Assembly: GCF_002869765.1 (NCBI RefSeq)
Contig: NZ_PNOR01000035.1
Span: forward strand, 1 to 45,535
Source: Deinococcus planocerae
GTDB taxonomy: Bacteria > Deinococcota > Deinococci > Deinococcales > Deinococcaceae
Direction of reading: 5' to 3'
DNA length: 45,535 nucleotides
The notes beneath the pieces were generated by a model. It saw only the letters and a list, made by a program, of their open reading frames with translations, made no database searches and was not told the origin of the DNA. This document shows positions 1 through 18,111 of the stretch, in pieces (within the stretch, counting starts at the first letter, position 1; the number at the start of each line of letters is the position of its first letter). The translations under genes and the position numbers were made by a program.

Positions 1-146
1 GGGTGGAGATGGTGATGCCCGGGGATAACGTGACGTTCACGGTCGAGCTGATCAAGCCGATTGCCATGGAAGAGGGCCTGCGCTTTGCCATCCGCGAGGG
101 GGGCCGCACCGTCGGCGCCGGCGTCGTTACCAAGGTCTTGGAGTAA
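1..146 (+). CDS. tuf: Elongation factor Tu, C-terminal fragment
   Basis: The window opens inside the gene; the reading frame starts at base 3 and ends with TAA at 144-146. The 47 visible residues ([10 protein letters not shown], then [17 protein letters not shown], ending KVLE) are the last beta-barrel domain of EF-Tu, the GTPase that delivers aminoacyl-tRNA to the ribosome. Only the C-terminus is present because the window edge cuts it. It lies 4 nt upstream of rpsJ, the usual join of the str operon to the S10 operon. Confidence 0.95.
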   Translation, partial: VEMVMPGDNVTFTVELIKPIAMEEGLRFAIREGGRTVGAGVVTKVLE

Positions 147-150
147 TCAC

Positions 151-1094
<944 letters not shown>

Positions 1095-1095
1095 G

Positions 1096-2868
<1,773 letters not shown>

Positions 2869-2880
2869 GGAGGGTAAGCA

Positions 2881-4744
<1,864 letters not shown>

Positions 4745-4758
<14 letters not shown>

Positions 4759-4972
4759 AATGAGGGGCCTGGGGCTGGCCGACTTCGACCGCGAGATCGC
4801 CGCCCGCAAAAAGGAACTGATGGAGCTGCGCTTCCAGGGCGCGATGGGCAACCTCGCCCAGCCGCACCGCGTGCGGCAGCTCCGGCGCGAGGTCGCTCAG
4901 CTCAACACCATCAAGGGTGAGCTGACGCGCGGCCAGCAGACGGGAACCGTATCCGTAGGAGAGGGCCGATGA
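4745..4972 (+). CDS. rpmC: 50S ribosomal protein L29
   Basis: 75 aa, a two-helix protein at the tunnel exit that contacts SRP and trigger factor. The start MKPSEMRGL lies inside the end of rplP, giving an unusually long 14-nt overlap for this operon, but this N-terminus matches the family and no later start does. The segment MELRFQ and the C-terminal helix [13 protein letters not shown] are diagnostic. Confidence 0.94.
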
Positions 4973-5253
4973 AAAAGACTTTCACGGGTGTCGTGGTGAG
5001 CGACAAGGCCGACAAAACGGTGAGCGTCAAGGTCGAGCGCCGCTTCACGCACCCCCTGTACGGCAAGGTCGTGACGCGCAGCAAGAAGTACGCCGCGCAC
5101 GACGAGACCAACGAATACAAGATCGGTGACCGCGTGGAGATCATCGCCGTGCGCCCCATCAGCAAGACGAAGACCTGGAAGGTCACGAGGCTGGTCGAGC
5201 GCCCGCGCGGCATCGAGACTACGGCGGTCGAGACCGAAGGGAGCCAGGCATGA
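4969..5253 (+). CDS. rpsQ: 30S ribosomal protein S17
   Basis: 94 aa, an OB-fold primary 16S-binding protein. The pattern [19 protein letters not shown] followed by [14 protein letters not shown] and GDRVEI is classic S17. It starts with an ATGA overlap with rpmC and ends overlapping the rplN start in the same way. Confidence 0.96.
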   Translation: MKKTFTGVVVSDKADKTVSVKVERRFTHPLYGKVVTRSKKYAAHDETNEYKIGDRVEIIAVRPISKTKTWKVTRLVERPRGIETTAVETEGSQA

Positions 5254-5654
5254 TCATGCCCCAGTCCCGCCTCGACGTGGCGGACAACAGCGGCGCGCGC
5301 GAGATCATGTGCATCCGCGTGCTGAACAGCGGCATCGGCGGCAAGGGCCTGACCACCGGCGGCGGCGGCAACAAGCGCTACGCCCACGTGGGGGACATCA
5401 TCGTCGCCTCGGTCAAGGACGCGGCCCCGCGCGGCGGTGTCAAGGCGGGCGACGTGGTGAAGGCCGTCGTCGTGCGGACGAGCCACGCGATCAAGCGCGC
5501 GGACGGCTCGACCATCCGCTTCGACAAGAACGCCGCCGTCATCATCAACAACCAGGGCGAACCGCGCGGCACCCGCGTCTTCGGGCCGGTCGCCCGCGAG
5601 CTGCGCGACCGCCGCTTCATGAAGATCGTGTCGCTCGCGCCGGAGGTGCTGTAA
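5250..5654 (+). CDS. rplN: 50S ribosomal protein L14
   Basis: 134 aa. L14 contacts 16S rRNA in an intersubunit bridge. [18 protein letters not shown] fixes the start at ATG 5250, overlapping the rpsQ stop; a second ATG at 5256 is possible but less well coupled. There is a Gly-rich insertion ([15 protein letters not shown]) that makes the protein longer than the 122-residue E. coli version, as is normal for Deinococcus. Confidence 0.96.
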   Translation: MIMPQSRLDVADNSGAREIMCIRVLNSGIGGKGLTTGGGGNKRYAHVGDIIVASVKDAAPRGGVKAGDVVKAVVVRTSHAIKRADGSTIRFDKNAAVIINNQGEPRGTRVFGPVARELRDRRFMKIVSLAPEVL

Positions 5655-6001
5655 TGCCTCTTCCCAGTGCCGGAAGCCACCACAACAACAAGCTCCACGT
5701 CAAGAAGGGTGACACCGTGGTCGTCTTGCGCGGCAAGCACAAGGGCCAGACCGGTAAGGTGCTGCTCGCGCTCCCCGAGGCCGCCAAGGTCGTCGTCGAG
5801 GGCGTGAACCTCGTGACCAAACACGTCAAGCCCTCGGCGAGCAACCCCCAGGGCGGCATCGAGCAGCGCGAGGGCGCCATGCACGCGAGCAAGGTCGCGC
5901 TCGTGGACCCCGAGACCGGCAAGGCCACCCGCATCCGCAAGACCGTCGTGGACGGCAAGAAGGTCCGCGTCGCCGTGAAGAGCGGCAAGGTCATCGACTG
6001 A
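5654..6001 (+). CDS. rplX: 50S ribosomal protein L24
   Basis: 115 aa, an assembly-initiating KOW-domain protein. The KOW motif ([20 protein letters not shown], about residues 17-36) is evident, followed by [12 protein letters not shown]. It starts with ATG 5654 overlapping the rplN stop by one base. A same-frame reading from 5126 is a shadow of the upstream genes. Confidence 0.96.
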   Translation: MPLPSAGSHHNNKLHVKKGDTVVVLRGKHKGQTGKVLLALPEAAKVVVEGVNLVTKHVKPSASNPQGGIEQREGAMHASKVALVDPETGKATRIRKTVVDGKKVRVAVKSGKVID

Positions 6002-6009
6002 TTCAGGGC

Positions 6010-6024
6010 CACGCCTGAGGCGTG
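6010..6024 (+). other. Small perfect hairpin between rplX and rplE
   Basis: A 6-bp perfect stem (CACGCC / GGCGTG) with a 3-nt loop lies in the 60-nt rplX-rplE spacer. It has no T-run, so it is not an intrinsic terminator; it may act in mRNA processing or stability. Function is inferred only from position. Confidence 0.4.
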
Positions 6025-6061
6025 ATCCCGGGCGACCCCGACCGCCCGAAGAAAGGCACCC

Positions 6062-6601
<540 letters not shown>

Positions 6602-6611
6602 GGACAAGCTT

Positions 6612-6797
6612 ATGGCGAAGACCTCGAAAGTTGTGAAGGCGGAGCGCGGCAGCAAGTTCGCCGTGCAGAACTACAACCGCTGCTCCCGCTGTGGCCGTGC
6701 GCGCGCCTACTACCGCTTCTTCGGCCTGTGCCGCATCTGCATCCGCGAGCTGGCCCACAAGGGCGAACTGCCCGGCGTAAAGAAGAGTAGCTGGTAA
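6612..6797 (+). CDS. rpsN: 30S ribosomal protein S14, zinc-binding type Z
   Basis: 61 aa, the short zinc-ribbon form of S14 in the 30S head. Cys24-x2-Cys27 and Cys40-x2-Cys43 form the zinc site ([20 protein letters not shown]). The start is ATG 6612 with AAGGA upstream; a longer same-frame reading from 6489 lies inside rplE. It is the last gene before an unusually long spacer. Confidence 0.96.
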   Translation: MAKTSKVVKAERGSKFAVQNYNRCSRCGRARAYYRFFGLCRICIRELAHKGELPGVKKSSW

Positions 6798-7014
6798 GAC
6801 CGGCTTCCGCCCGCCCAGCCCCACCTGGATACGAACCGCCCGCCCCGTGAGGAGGCACTTTGGGTGGTGATCGTCCGGGAGACGGGAAGGACCCAACAGA
6901 AGAAAGGGCTTGCCTCGGCTTAAAAGAGGTAGGACCGCGTTCTTCGGGAAGACTCGGGAGGTTGCACCACGCGGCCTCCCCCCCGCCCGGGGCCACCGCG
7001 CCCCCGGAGGAACC
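6798..7014 (+). other. 217-nt non-coding spacer between rpsN and rpsH
   Basis: Almost all other junctions in this cluster are overlaps or under 70 nt, so this gap stands out. I see no credible ORF. It contains a short hairpin (TCTT-CGGG-AAGA) near 6940-6951 and a GGGAGG...CCTCCC inverted repeat near 6956-6980, just upstream of the rpsH ribosome-binding site. A translational operator for S8, as known in the spc operon of E. coli, or an internal promoter are both possible, but neither is shown by the sequence. Confidence 0.4.
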
Positions 7015-7416
<402 letters not shown>

Positions 7417-7474
7417 TCGCTCCATCCCCTGAACACGGGGCTCCGCCAACGGACCCCGACACTTAAGGAGACCC

Positions 7475-8359
<885 letters not shown>

Positions 8360-8370
<11 letters not shown>

Positions 8371-8892
8371 CCGTCGAAACGACCGTGAGCGCGAGACGAG
8401 CGAGTTCGAGGAGCGGATGCTCTTCGTCAACCGCACGTCCAAGACCTACCAGGGTGGCCGCCGCTTCCGCTTCGCCGCGCTCGTGATCCTCGGGGACCGC
8501 AATGGCCGCGTGGGGATGGGCATCGGTAAGGCGAAGGAGGTGCCCGTCGCTATCGAGAAGGCGAAGGCCATCGCGCGCAAGAACATGATCCAGGTGCCCG
8601 TGGAGAACGGCACCATCCCCCACGACATCGTGGGCGCGAACTCGACGAGCCGCGTGCTCCTCAAGCCCGCCGCCCCCGGCACGGGCGTGATCGCGGGCAC
8701 CGTGCCCCGCTCCATCGCCGAACTCGCGGGCATCACCAACATGCTGTCCAAGGAACTCGGCAGCCGCAACAAGGTCAACGTGGCCTACGCGGTGTTCGAC
8801 GGCCTGAAAAACCTCCGCACCGCCAAGCAGGTGCGCGCCATTCGCGGCATCGCGGCCCCGGCGGCCCAACCGGCCCAGGTGGGAGGTGCCCA

Positions 8893-8896
<4 letters not shown>
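8360..8896 (+). CDS. rpsE: 30S ribosomal protein S5
   Basis: 178 aa from a TTG start. S5 has a dsRBD-like N-terminal domain and takes part in decoding fidelity. I chose TTG 8360 because GGAGG at 8349-8353 lies 6 nt before it and the resulting N-terminus ([12 protein letters not shown]) fits the genus; the in-frame GTG at 8354 would start immediately against the GGAGG with no spacer. The conserved [13 protein letters not shown] loop appears as [17 protein letters not shown]. It overlaps rplR by 11 nt and rpmD by 4 nt. Confidence 0.94.
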
Positions 8897-9071
<175 letters not shown>

Positions 9072-9075
<4 letters not shown>

Positions 9076-9548
9076 AACTGCACGAACTTACCCCCGCGCC
9101 CGGCAGCCGCAAGCCCAAGAAGCGCGTGGGCCGCGGCCCCGGCGGCACCGACAAGACCGCCGGGCGCGGACACAAGGGCCAGAAGGCGCGCAGCGGCGCG
9201 GGCAAGGGCCAGTTCTTCGAGGGTGGCCGCTCGACGCTGATCAGCCGCCTGCCCAAGCGCGGCTTCAACAACGTCGGCACGACCTACGAGGTCATCAACC
9301 TCTCGCAGCTCGCCGCCGTGGAGGGTGACACCCTCGACCGCGCCGCGTTGGAGCGGGCGGGCCTGGTGCGCCGCAAGAACCGTCCCCTCAAGCTCCTCGC
9401 CCGGGGCGAGGTGACCCGCGCCGTGACGGTCCACGTGGATGCCGCGAGCGAGGCCGCCATCCAGGCGGTGCAGGCGGCGGGCGGGCGGGTCGTCCTGCCT
9501 GACAACGCCACGGACGCGGGCAGCGAGAACGCCGAGCAGGCGGGCTAA
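9072..9548 (+). CDS. rplO: 50S ribosomal protein L15
   Basis: 158 aa, starting at GTG 9072 ([21 protein letters not shown]). L15 is a late-assembly protein with a long basic N-terminal tail; the Gly/Arg/Lys-rich region with [25 protein letters not shown] sequence is present around residues 30-55. secY follows after one base. Confidence 0.96.
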
Positions 9549-9549
9549 C

Positions 9550-10875
<1,326 letters not shown>

Positions 10876-10892
10876 GAAGACCTCGACCTGAG

Positions 10893-10921
10893 CCGCTCAC
10901 CCGCGTGGTGGGCGGTTTTTT
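10893..10921 (+). terminator. Intrinsic terminator after secY
   Basis: CCGCTCACC at 10893-10901 pairs with GGTGGGCGG at 10907-10915 (one T-G pair), with a 5-nt loop, followed by six T at 10916-10921. It splits the spc segment from adk-infA-rpmJ. Confidence 0.85.
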
Positions 10922-10980
10922 GCGTTACCCGGGCACGGACAAGGCTGGGCAGGAACGTGCGCTCTTTCACCCTCCGGCCC

Positions 10981-10986
10981 TATGCT
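10981..10986 (+). promoter_or_regulatory. Candidate -10 box for adk
   Basis: TATGCT lies 21 nt before the adk GTG start and just after the secY terminator, where a new promoter is needed. No good -35 hexamer is seen at the right spacing, so confidence is modest. Confidence 0.4.
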
Positions 10987-11007
10987 GTACACCCACAGGA
11001 GGCAGCA

Positions 11008-11601
11008 GTGACGCAACGCAAGAACAAGGTCGTGATCTTTCTCGGCCCGCCCGGCGCGGGCAAGGGGACCCAGGCCGAGCGCCTCGCCCGCGAGGGGGGT
11101 CTGACCAAGATCAGCACCGGGGACATCCTGCGCGACCACATGGCGCGCGGCACCGAACTCGGCGAGATGGTAAGGCCCATCTACGACGCCGGACAGCTCG
11201 TGCCCGACGAGATCCTGATCGCCCTGATCCGCGACCGCCTCGCCGGGATGGAGCCTGTGCGCGTGATCTTCGACGGCTTTCCCCGCACGACCGCGCAGGC
11301 CGAGGCCCTTGACATGCTGCTCGAGGAACTGGGCACCCCGGTGAGCGCCGTGCCCCTCCTCGAGGTCCCCGACGGGGTGCTCATCGAGCGCATCGTGGAG
11401 CGCGGGCGGCAGGCGGTCGCCGCCGGGCAGACGCCCCGCGCGGACGACACCGAGGAGGTCGCCCGCAGGCGCCAGCAGGTCTACCGCGAGCAGACCCAAC
11501 CGCTGATCGACTACTACGGGGCGCGCGGCCACCTTCGACATGTGGACGGGGTGGGCACGATGGACGAGGTGTACAGCCGGATCACGGGGACGATGCCCTG
11601 A
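11008..11601 (+). CDS. adk: Adenylate kinase
   Basis: 197 aa from GTG 11008, with AGGAGG 5 nt upstream. It catalyses ATP + AMP to 2 ADP in the cytoplasm. The P-loop GPPGAGKGT is at residues 13-21, the AMP-binding DGFPRT block follows, and the lid-region pattern GRxx...RxDD appears as GRQAVAAGQTPRADD. The length and the lack of a Cys-rich insertion indicate the short-lid form. It is commonly linked to secY in the spc operon; map, often found between adk and infA elsewhere, is absent here. Confidence 0.96.
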   Translation: MTQRKNKVVIFLGPPGAGKGTQAERLAREGGLTKISTGDILRDHMARGTELGEMVRPIYDAGQLVPDEILIALIRDRLAGMEPVRVIFDGFPRTTAQAEALDMLLEELGTPVSAVPLLEVPDGVLIERIVERGRQAVAAGQTPRADDTEEVARRRQQVYREQTQPLIDYYGARGHLRHVDGVGTMDEVYSRITGTMP

Positions 11602-11685
11602 GGGGGAAGAGCCGAGGACGTGGGGAGGCCCAAGGCCCGCGTCTCCGGCTCTCCCCAGATGTGCTGCCCGAACTGTAACCCGCGC

Positions 11686-11715
11686 TTGCCTCCCGCGCAG
11701 AGGGCGTGCTAACTT
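11686..11715 (+). promoter_or_regulatory. Probable promoter for infA and downstream alpha-operon genes
   Basis: TTGCCT at 11686-11691 and TAACTT at 11710-11715 are separated by 18 nt, in the adk-infA gap 33 nt before the infA start. This would start the infA-rpmJ-rpsM-rpsK-rpsD-rpoA transcript. Confidence 0.6.
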
Positions 11716-11747
11716 CCCCTTTGGCTTGTATCAAGCCTGGAGGTTGC

Positions 11748-12005
<258 letters not shown>

Positions 12006-12116
12006 GCCGACAGGCACGGGTACCCAACAGATTCCCCGAGAAGGCCAGCGTGCCGGGATGGGGGGGTCGAGCGCTGCCGGGCGCGCCACCATGATGGGTG
12101 GGGACGTGAGGCGGCT

Positions 12117-12243
<127 letters not shown>

Positions 12244-12244
12244 G

Positions 12245-12625
12245 ATGGCGCGAGTTGCCGGAGTGGACCTTCCGCGCGAGAAGCGCATCGAGATCGCCCT
12301 GACCTACATCTACGGGATCGGCCTGACCCGCTCCAAGGAAGTTCTGGCGCAGACCGGGATCAGCCCCGACACGCGTGTGAAGAACCTCTCGGAAGCCGAG
12401 CAGAGCAGCCTGCGCGACGCCGTGGAGCGGACCTACAAGGTCGAGGGCGACCTGCGCAGCGAGATCGGCCAGAACATCAAGCGCCTGATGGACATCGGCG
12501 CCTACCGTGGTCTGCGTCACCGCCGCGGCCTTCCGGTGCGCGGCCAGCGCACGAAGACGAACGCCCGCACCCGCAAGGGCCCGCGCAAGACCGTAGCCGG
12601 GAAGAAAAAGGCGACGAGGAAGTAA
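12245..12625 (+). CDS. rpsM: 30S ribosomal protein S13
   Basis: 126 aa. S13 lies in the 30S head and contacts the 50S and P-site t[26 protein letters not shown] N-terminus (start ATG 12245), the helix-two-turn-helix segment, and the basic C-terminal tail ([18 protein letters not shown]) are all present. Confidence 0.96.
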   Translation: MARVAGVDLPREKRIEIALTYIYGIGLTRSKEVLAQTGISPDTRVKNLSEAEQSSLRDAVERTYKVEGDLRSEIGQNIKRLMDIGAYRGLRHRRGLPVRGQRTKTNARTRKGPRKTVAGKKKATRK

Positions 12626-12628
12626 CGT

Positions 12629-13024
<396 letters not shown>

Positions 13025-13159
13025 GGGCGCGGCCTGCGCGGCCCACCTGCCCCGCCCCCGCTGTCTCACGACTGAAGCCGCACCACCGGCGAGGAGGCGG
13101 GCACCAGAGGGCCGCAGACCCGGCTCATGCGCGTGCATGGGCCAAAGAGGAGTGAGGAC

Positions 13160-13780
<621 letters not shown>

Positions 13781-13792
13781 GGGAGGCCCGAA

Positions 13793-14797
<1,005 letters not shown>

Positions 14798-14810
14798 GCC
14801 GACCTAGTGT

Positions 14811-14881
14811 TGTCATGCTGAGCGGAGCGAAGCATCTTCCGCCAGCGGTGGAGTAGACCCTTCACTTCGTTCAGGGTGACA
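14811..14881 (+). repeat. 71-nt palindromic MITE-like dispersed repeat
   Basis: The element begins TGTCATGCTGAGCGGAGCGA and ends CTTCGTTCAGGGTGACA. The 26-nt ends (14811-14836 and 14856-14881) are imperfect inverted repeats; most differences are compatible with G-U pairs in RNA, and the middle (CCGC...GCGG) can extend the hairpin. This type of element, with a core like CTGAGCGAAGCGAAG and the mirror TTCGTTCAGGGTGAC, is a dispersed repeat I recognise from many GC-rich genomes. Here it sits between rpoA and rplQ. Confidence 0.7.
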
Positions 14882-14944
14882 GCGCTTCGGCGTTCCGACC
14901 TTTCCGGCGGTCCTACCTCCGCCCGACCCTCAAGGAGAATTCCC

Positions 14945-15295
<351 letters not shown>

Positions 15296-15313
15296 GTTCG
15301 GGAAATTCAAAGG

Positions 15314-15333
15314 CCCCGCTTCGGCGGGGTTTT
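15314..15333 (+). terminator. Intrinsic terminator after rplQ
   Basis: CCCCGC, a TTCG tetraloop, then GCGGGG and TTTT. It is the clear end of the ribosomal supercluster. Confidence 0.9.
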
Positions 15334-15420
15334 GCTTTTGGGTTGATGACGTGCGGGATGAACATAGGGATTTGTGGCGCCAGGTTCCCTTGGTCGCCCT
15401 GCCCGTTCACCCCCTCCCGG

Positions 15421-15441
15421 CCTCCCCCCTCAAGGGGGAGG
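15421..15441. repeat. GC-rich hairpin between rplQ and the HIT gene
   Basis: An 8-bp perfect stem, CCTCCCCC / GGGGGAGG, with a 5-nt loop, preceded by a C-rich stretch (CCCCTCCCGG). It has no T-run on either strand. It resembles a short dispersed intergenic repeat of GC-rich genomes. The remaining 15334-15474 shows no gene. Confidence 0.45.
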
Positions 15442-15474
15442 AGCAAAAGACAACCTCTGTAATCCCTGGGGCGT

Positions 15475-16002
15475 TTACCCCGACGTTTGGTCTTTCAGCC
15501 TTTCCCACAAGCGTACGGCGAGGTTGGCGTGTTCTTCCGGCGTCACTTCGATCTTCCCGTTCTCTGCCATCAGGAAGTGGAACTGCTGCTCGCCGTATCG
15601 AACACCTGGCGGGAGGGGGACAACATGCCAGTGGACATGGCTGTTGCCCTGCTGGCTGCCGAGGGACAGGACATAGACGCGCTCCGTGGGGAGTTCCGCC
15701 CGCAAAGCCTCTCCGACCCGGTAGACGAGCGACTGGAGGCGCAAGTATTCCTCGGGTGTGAAGCTCCCCGTCACGTGTTCGCGGTGCTCCCGGGGGACGA
15801 CTAGGGTATAGTCGACCGCCTGAACGAGGGTTCGGCCTTCCTTGTTGGGAGCCTGGGCGAGAAAGGCGACGGCGAGATCGTCCTCGTAGATGATGTGGTG
15901 TCGGTAATCCGGGTGGCCGCTCAGCAAAGCGCAGATGAAACACGGCCCGTTGCGGGTGCGTTCGACGTAAGCCTCAAGATCGTACGGTTGGCGAACGTGC
16001 AT
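15475..16002 (-). CDS. HIT family protein (histidine-triad nucleotide-binding)
   Basis: 175 aa, starting at ATG 16002 (MHVRQPYDLEAYVERTRNG). HIT proteins hydrolyse or transfer nucleotidyl groups in the cytoplasm. The triad HVHWHVV is at residues 122-128, with a Cys pair (CFIC, residues 21-24) near the start and the nucleotide-pocket region DYTLVVPREHREHV. Substrate cannot be told from sequence. There is no ribosome-binding site; TACGGT lies 5 nt upstream, suggesting a leaderless mRNA. It is convergent with rplQ and divergent from the hydrolase at 16051. Confidence 0.9.
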   Translation of the reverse strand: MHVRQPYDLEAYVERTRNGPCFICALLSGHPDYRHHIIYEDDLAVAFLAQAPNKEGRTLVQAVDYTLVVPREHREHVTGSFTPEEYLRLQSLVYRVGEALRAELPTERVYVLSLGSQQGNSHVHWHVVPLPPGVRYGEQQFHFLMAENGKIEVTPEEHANLAVRLWERLKDQTSG

Positions 16003-16007
16003 GGCCG

Positions 16008-16013
16008 ACCGTA
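16008..16013 (-). promoter_or_regulatory. -10 box TACGGT, leaderless HIT gene
   Basis: On the minus strand TACGGT is followed by 5 nt and then the HIT ATG, so transcription would start at about the start codon. No Shine-Dalgarno is present. Confidence 0.5.
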
Positions 16014-16038
16014 GCACAGAGCTGAAAACGGGCGGCGC

Positions 16039-16044
16039 TAGACT
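16039..16044 (+). promoter_or_regulatory. -10 box TAGACT, leaderless hydrolase gene
   Basis: TAGACT, then 6 nt, then ATG 16051, with no Shine-Dalgarno. It is the Deinococcus leaderless pattern. Confidence 0.6.
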
Positions 16045-16050
16045 GCCCTC

Positions 16051-16629
16051 ATGACCCCCACCCTCGTCATCGTCCCCGGCCTCGGCGACAGCGGCCCCGA
16101 GCATTGGCAGACCCTCTGGACCGAGAAGTTCGGCGCGGCCCGGGTGCAGCAGGACGACCCGGAGGCGCCCGCTCCCGAGGCGTGGGCAGCTCGACTTCAG
16201 GAGGTCGTGCAGACGACGCCGGGCGAACTCGTCCTCGTCGGGCATTCGTGCGGGGTGCTCACCATCGTCCACTGGGCGCGGCTGTACGGGGGGAACGAGC
16301 GGGTGCGGGGGGCGCTGCTCGTGAGCCCGACCGATGCCGAGCAGGCGAACATGGGCGAGTTGGCTCCCGCCGTGCTCCCCCTCGCCCCGGTGCCGCTCGA
16401 TCCCCTACCCTTTCCGGCCCTCGTCGTCGCCAGCGAGAACGACCCCTACGTGAGCTTCGAGCGGGCCGGAACCCTCGCGGATGCCTGGGAGGCCGCCTTC
16501 GTCACGGCGGGGGAGGCGGGGCACATCAACGTGGCGAGCGGGCACGGGGAGTGGGAGGAGGGCGAAATCCTGCTCGGCGAGGCCCTGCACGCCTGGACGC
16601 CGCCGGAGGTCACCCGCTTCCGGGCATAG
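16051..16629 (+). CDS. Alpha/beta serine hydrolase, RBBP9/YdeN type
   Basis: 192 aa. The family is small alpha/beta hydrolases with unknown natural substrates. The opening TLVIVPGLGDSGPEHWQT is diagnostic for the RBBP9/YdeN group. The nucleophile elbow is GHSCG (Ser66), the likely Asp is in ASENDPY, and the His is in GEAGHINVASGHGEW. No signal peptide is present, so it is cytoplasmic. The gene is divergent from the HIT gene with 48 nt between start codons, and convergent with thioredoxin. Confidence 0.88.
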   Translation: MTPTLVIVPGLGDSGPEHWQTLWTEKFGAARVQQDDPEAPAPEAWAARLQEVVQTTPGELVLVGHSCGVLTIVHWARLYGGNERVRGALLVSPTDAEQANMGELAPAVLPLAPVPLDPLPFPALVVASENDPYVSFERAGTLADAWEAAFVTAGEAGHINVASGHGEWEEGEILLGEALHAWTPPEVTRFRA

Positions 16630-16633
16630 GAAG

Positions 16634-16663
16634 AGGGCCGCCCCCGAGGACGGAGGCGGCCCT
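16634..16663. terminator. Probable bidirectional terminator hairpin
   Basis: AGGGCCGCC and GGCGGCCCT form a perfect 9-bp stem with a 12-nt loop, exactly between the convergent hydrolase and thioredoxin genes. T-runs are poor on both sides. Confidence 0.6.
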
Positions 16664-16677
16664 GCTGTAAAAGGGCT

Positions 16678-17016
16678 TCAGTTGGCGGTCGCGGCGGCAG
16701 GCTGGGCGTACTTGTCGAGCAGGGCCTCGAAGGCGCGCTTGGGCTGGGCGCCCACCATGCCCTCGACGGGCTGGCCGTCCTTGAAGAGGATCAGGGTGGG
16801 GATGCTCATGACGCGGAACTGGCCCTGGGTGACGGGGTTGTCGTCCACGTTGAGCTTGCCGATCTTGACCCGGCCCTCGTACTGCCCGGCGAGTTCCTCG
16901 ACGACGGGGGCGATGATGCGGCAGGGCCCGCACCAGGGGGCCCAGAAATCGACCAGGGTCAGGCCCTCGCCCGTCTCGGCCTTAAAGTTGCTGTCAGTGA
17001 GTTCCACAGGCTTCAT
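16678..17016 (-). CDS. trxA: Thioredoxin
   Basis: 112 aa, a cytoplasmic disulfide reductase. The active site WCGPC is at residues 28-32 within VDFWAPWCGPCRIIAP, and the cis-Pro loop is MSIPTLILFKDG. A short Ala/Thr tail ends the protein. The start is ATG 17016; TAGACT lies 6 nt upstream and no ribosome-binding site is seen. The paralogue letter (trxA versus another thioredoxin) is an assumption. Confidence 0.93.
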   Translation of the reverse strand: MKPVELTDSNFKAETGEGLTLVDFWAPWCGPCRIIAPVVEELAGQYEGRVKIGKLNVDDNPVTQGQFRVMSIPTLILFKDGQPVEGMVGAQPKRAFEALLDKYAQPAAATAN

Positions 17017-17022
17017 GAGGTC

Positions 17023-17028
17023 AGTCTA
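17023..17028 (-). promoter_or_regulatory. -10 box TAGACT, leaderless thioredoxin gene
   Basis: On the minus strand TAGACT, then GACCTC, then the ATG. It has the same box and spacing as upstream of the hydrolase gene. Confidence 0.6.
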
Positions 17029-17099
17029 CCCCCGGGGGCCGGAGGCGGATAGGGACGAGATGGACAGTGGCTAACCCGTCGTTCATGCGCTCAGGACGC

Positions 17100-17105
17100 T
17101 AGCGT
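17100..17105 (+). promoter_or_regulatory. -10 box TAGCGT, leaderless DUF309 gene
   Basis: TAGCGT, 6 nt (GGGGAG), then ATG 17112. The GGGGAG touches the ATG and is too close to act as a ribosome-binding site. Confidence 0.5.
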
Positions 17106-17111
17106 GGGGAG

Positions 17112-17438
17112 ATGGGGGAGACGCTCAGGGAGGACCTGCGGGCGGGGGCGCGGCTCTTTGACGCGGGCGAGTGGTGGGAGGCGCACGAGGCGTGGGAGGG
17201 GCCCTGGATGCGCGCGACCGGCGACGATCGGCACTTCATCCAGGCGCTGATCCTGCTCGCTGCCGCCCTGCACAAGCGCTGGCACCACGGCAGCCTCGCA
17301 CACCGCAACTTCCACAAGGCCGCCGCCTACCTCGACCGCCTGCCCCCCGAGTACGGCGGGGTGAACCTCGCCCGGCTGCGCGCGGAGGTGTGGGCGGCGC
17401 TGCACGACCCGGCCCTGCGTCCGAGGGTGGAGGATTGA
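17112..17438 (+). CDS. DUF309 domain protein
   Basis: 108 aa. It belongs to the DUF309 family of small helical proteins of unknown function. The family signature FDAGEWWEAHEAWEGPW (about residues 16-32) and the second helix ALILLAAALHKRWHHG are both present. Conserved His and Glu residues suggest a metal or active site, but no activity is established. It is divergent from thioredoxin. Confidence 0.85.
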   Translation: MGETLREDLRAGARLFDAGEWWEAHEAWEGPWMRATGDDRHFIQALILLAAALHKRWHHGSLAHRNFHKAAAYLDRLPPEYGGVNLARLRAEVWAALHDPALRPRVED

Positions 17439-17464
17439 GCCGGGGGGTGGGCCTCCCGTATCCT
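17435..17464 (+). promoter_or_regulatory. Probable promoter for the NYN gene and plsX
   Basis: TTGAGC at 17435-17440 and TATCCT at 17459-17464 with an 18-nt spacer, ahead of the NYN-domain gene. This gives a transcript with a short leader, unlike the leaderless neighbours. Confidence 0.5.
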
Positions 17465-17514
17465 GTGCGGAGGTCCGCCTGTTCCTCCCGGCGGCAGACA
17501 TGAAAGGCAGACTG

Positions 17515-18111
17515 ATGATGGAACGCATCGCACTCTTTATTGACGGCGCCAACGTGTACGCGGCGGCCAAGCGACTCGGGTGGAATTTCGACCACCGCAA
17601 GATTCTGGAGCACTTCGGGGGCTACGGAACTCTCCACAACGCCTTTTACTACACGGCGGTGCCCCTCCCGATGGACGACAAGCAAAAGCGCTTCATCGAC
17701 GCCCTGACGTACATGGGCTACACCGTCCGCACCCGCCCCCTGCGCGAGTCCACCGACGAGCACGGCGACACCCAGCGCCGGGCCAGCCTCGACATCGAGA
17801 TCGTGACCGACCTGCTGACGACCGACGCGCGCTACGACACGGCGGTCCTCCTGACCGGGGACGGCGACTTCGAGCGCCCGGTCGAGGTGCTGCGGGCGCG
17901 CGGCAAGCGGGTGATCGTGGCGAGCATCCCCGAGATGACGAGCTACGAGCTGCGCAACGCCGCCGACCAGTACATCGACTTCAAGGACATCCGCGAGGCC
18001 GTCGAGCGGCCCGGCTACCGCCTCCCCAGCGAGCAGCGGGGGGAGACGCGGGGCGAGGGGACCCGCCCGTACTACGTGACCGCCCCCCTCAGCGACGCCG
18101 ATGACCGCTGA
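17515..18111 (+). CDS. NYN domain protein (LabA/DUF88 family)
   Basis: 198 aa from ATG 17515 (MMERIALFIDGANVYAAAKR); AAAGG lies 7 nt upstream. In-frame ATGs at 17500 and 17518 are alternatives. NYN domains have a PIN-like nuclease fold. The acidic residues expected at the active site are seen in LFIDGANVY, in the SLDIEIVTDLL block, and in LLTGDGDFERPV. The protein probably acts on RNA, but no substrate is known. Its 3' end overlaps the plsX start by 11 nt, so the two are co-transcribed and coupled. Confidence 0.88.
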   Translation: MMERIALFIDGANVYAAAKRLGWNFDHRKILEHFGGYGTLHNAFYYTAVPLPMDDKQKRFIDALTYMGYTVRTRPLRESTDEHGDTQRRASLDIEIVTDLLTTDARYDTAVLLTGDGDFERPVEVLRARGKRVIVASIPEMTSYELRNAADQYIDFKDIREAVERPGYRLPSEQRGETRGEGTRPYYVTAPLSDADDR

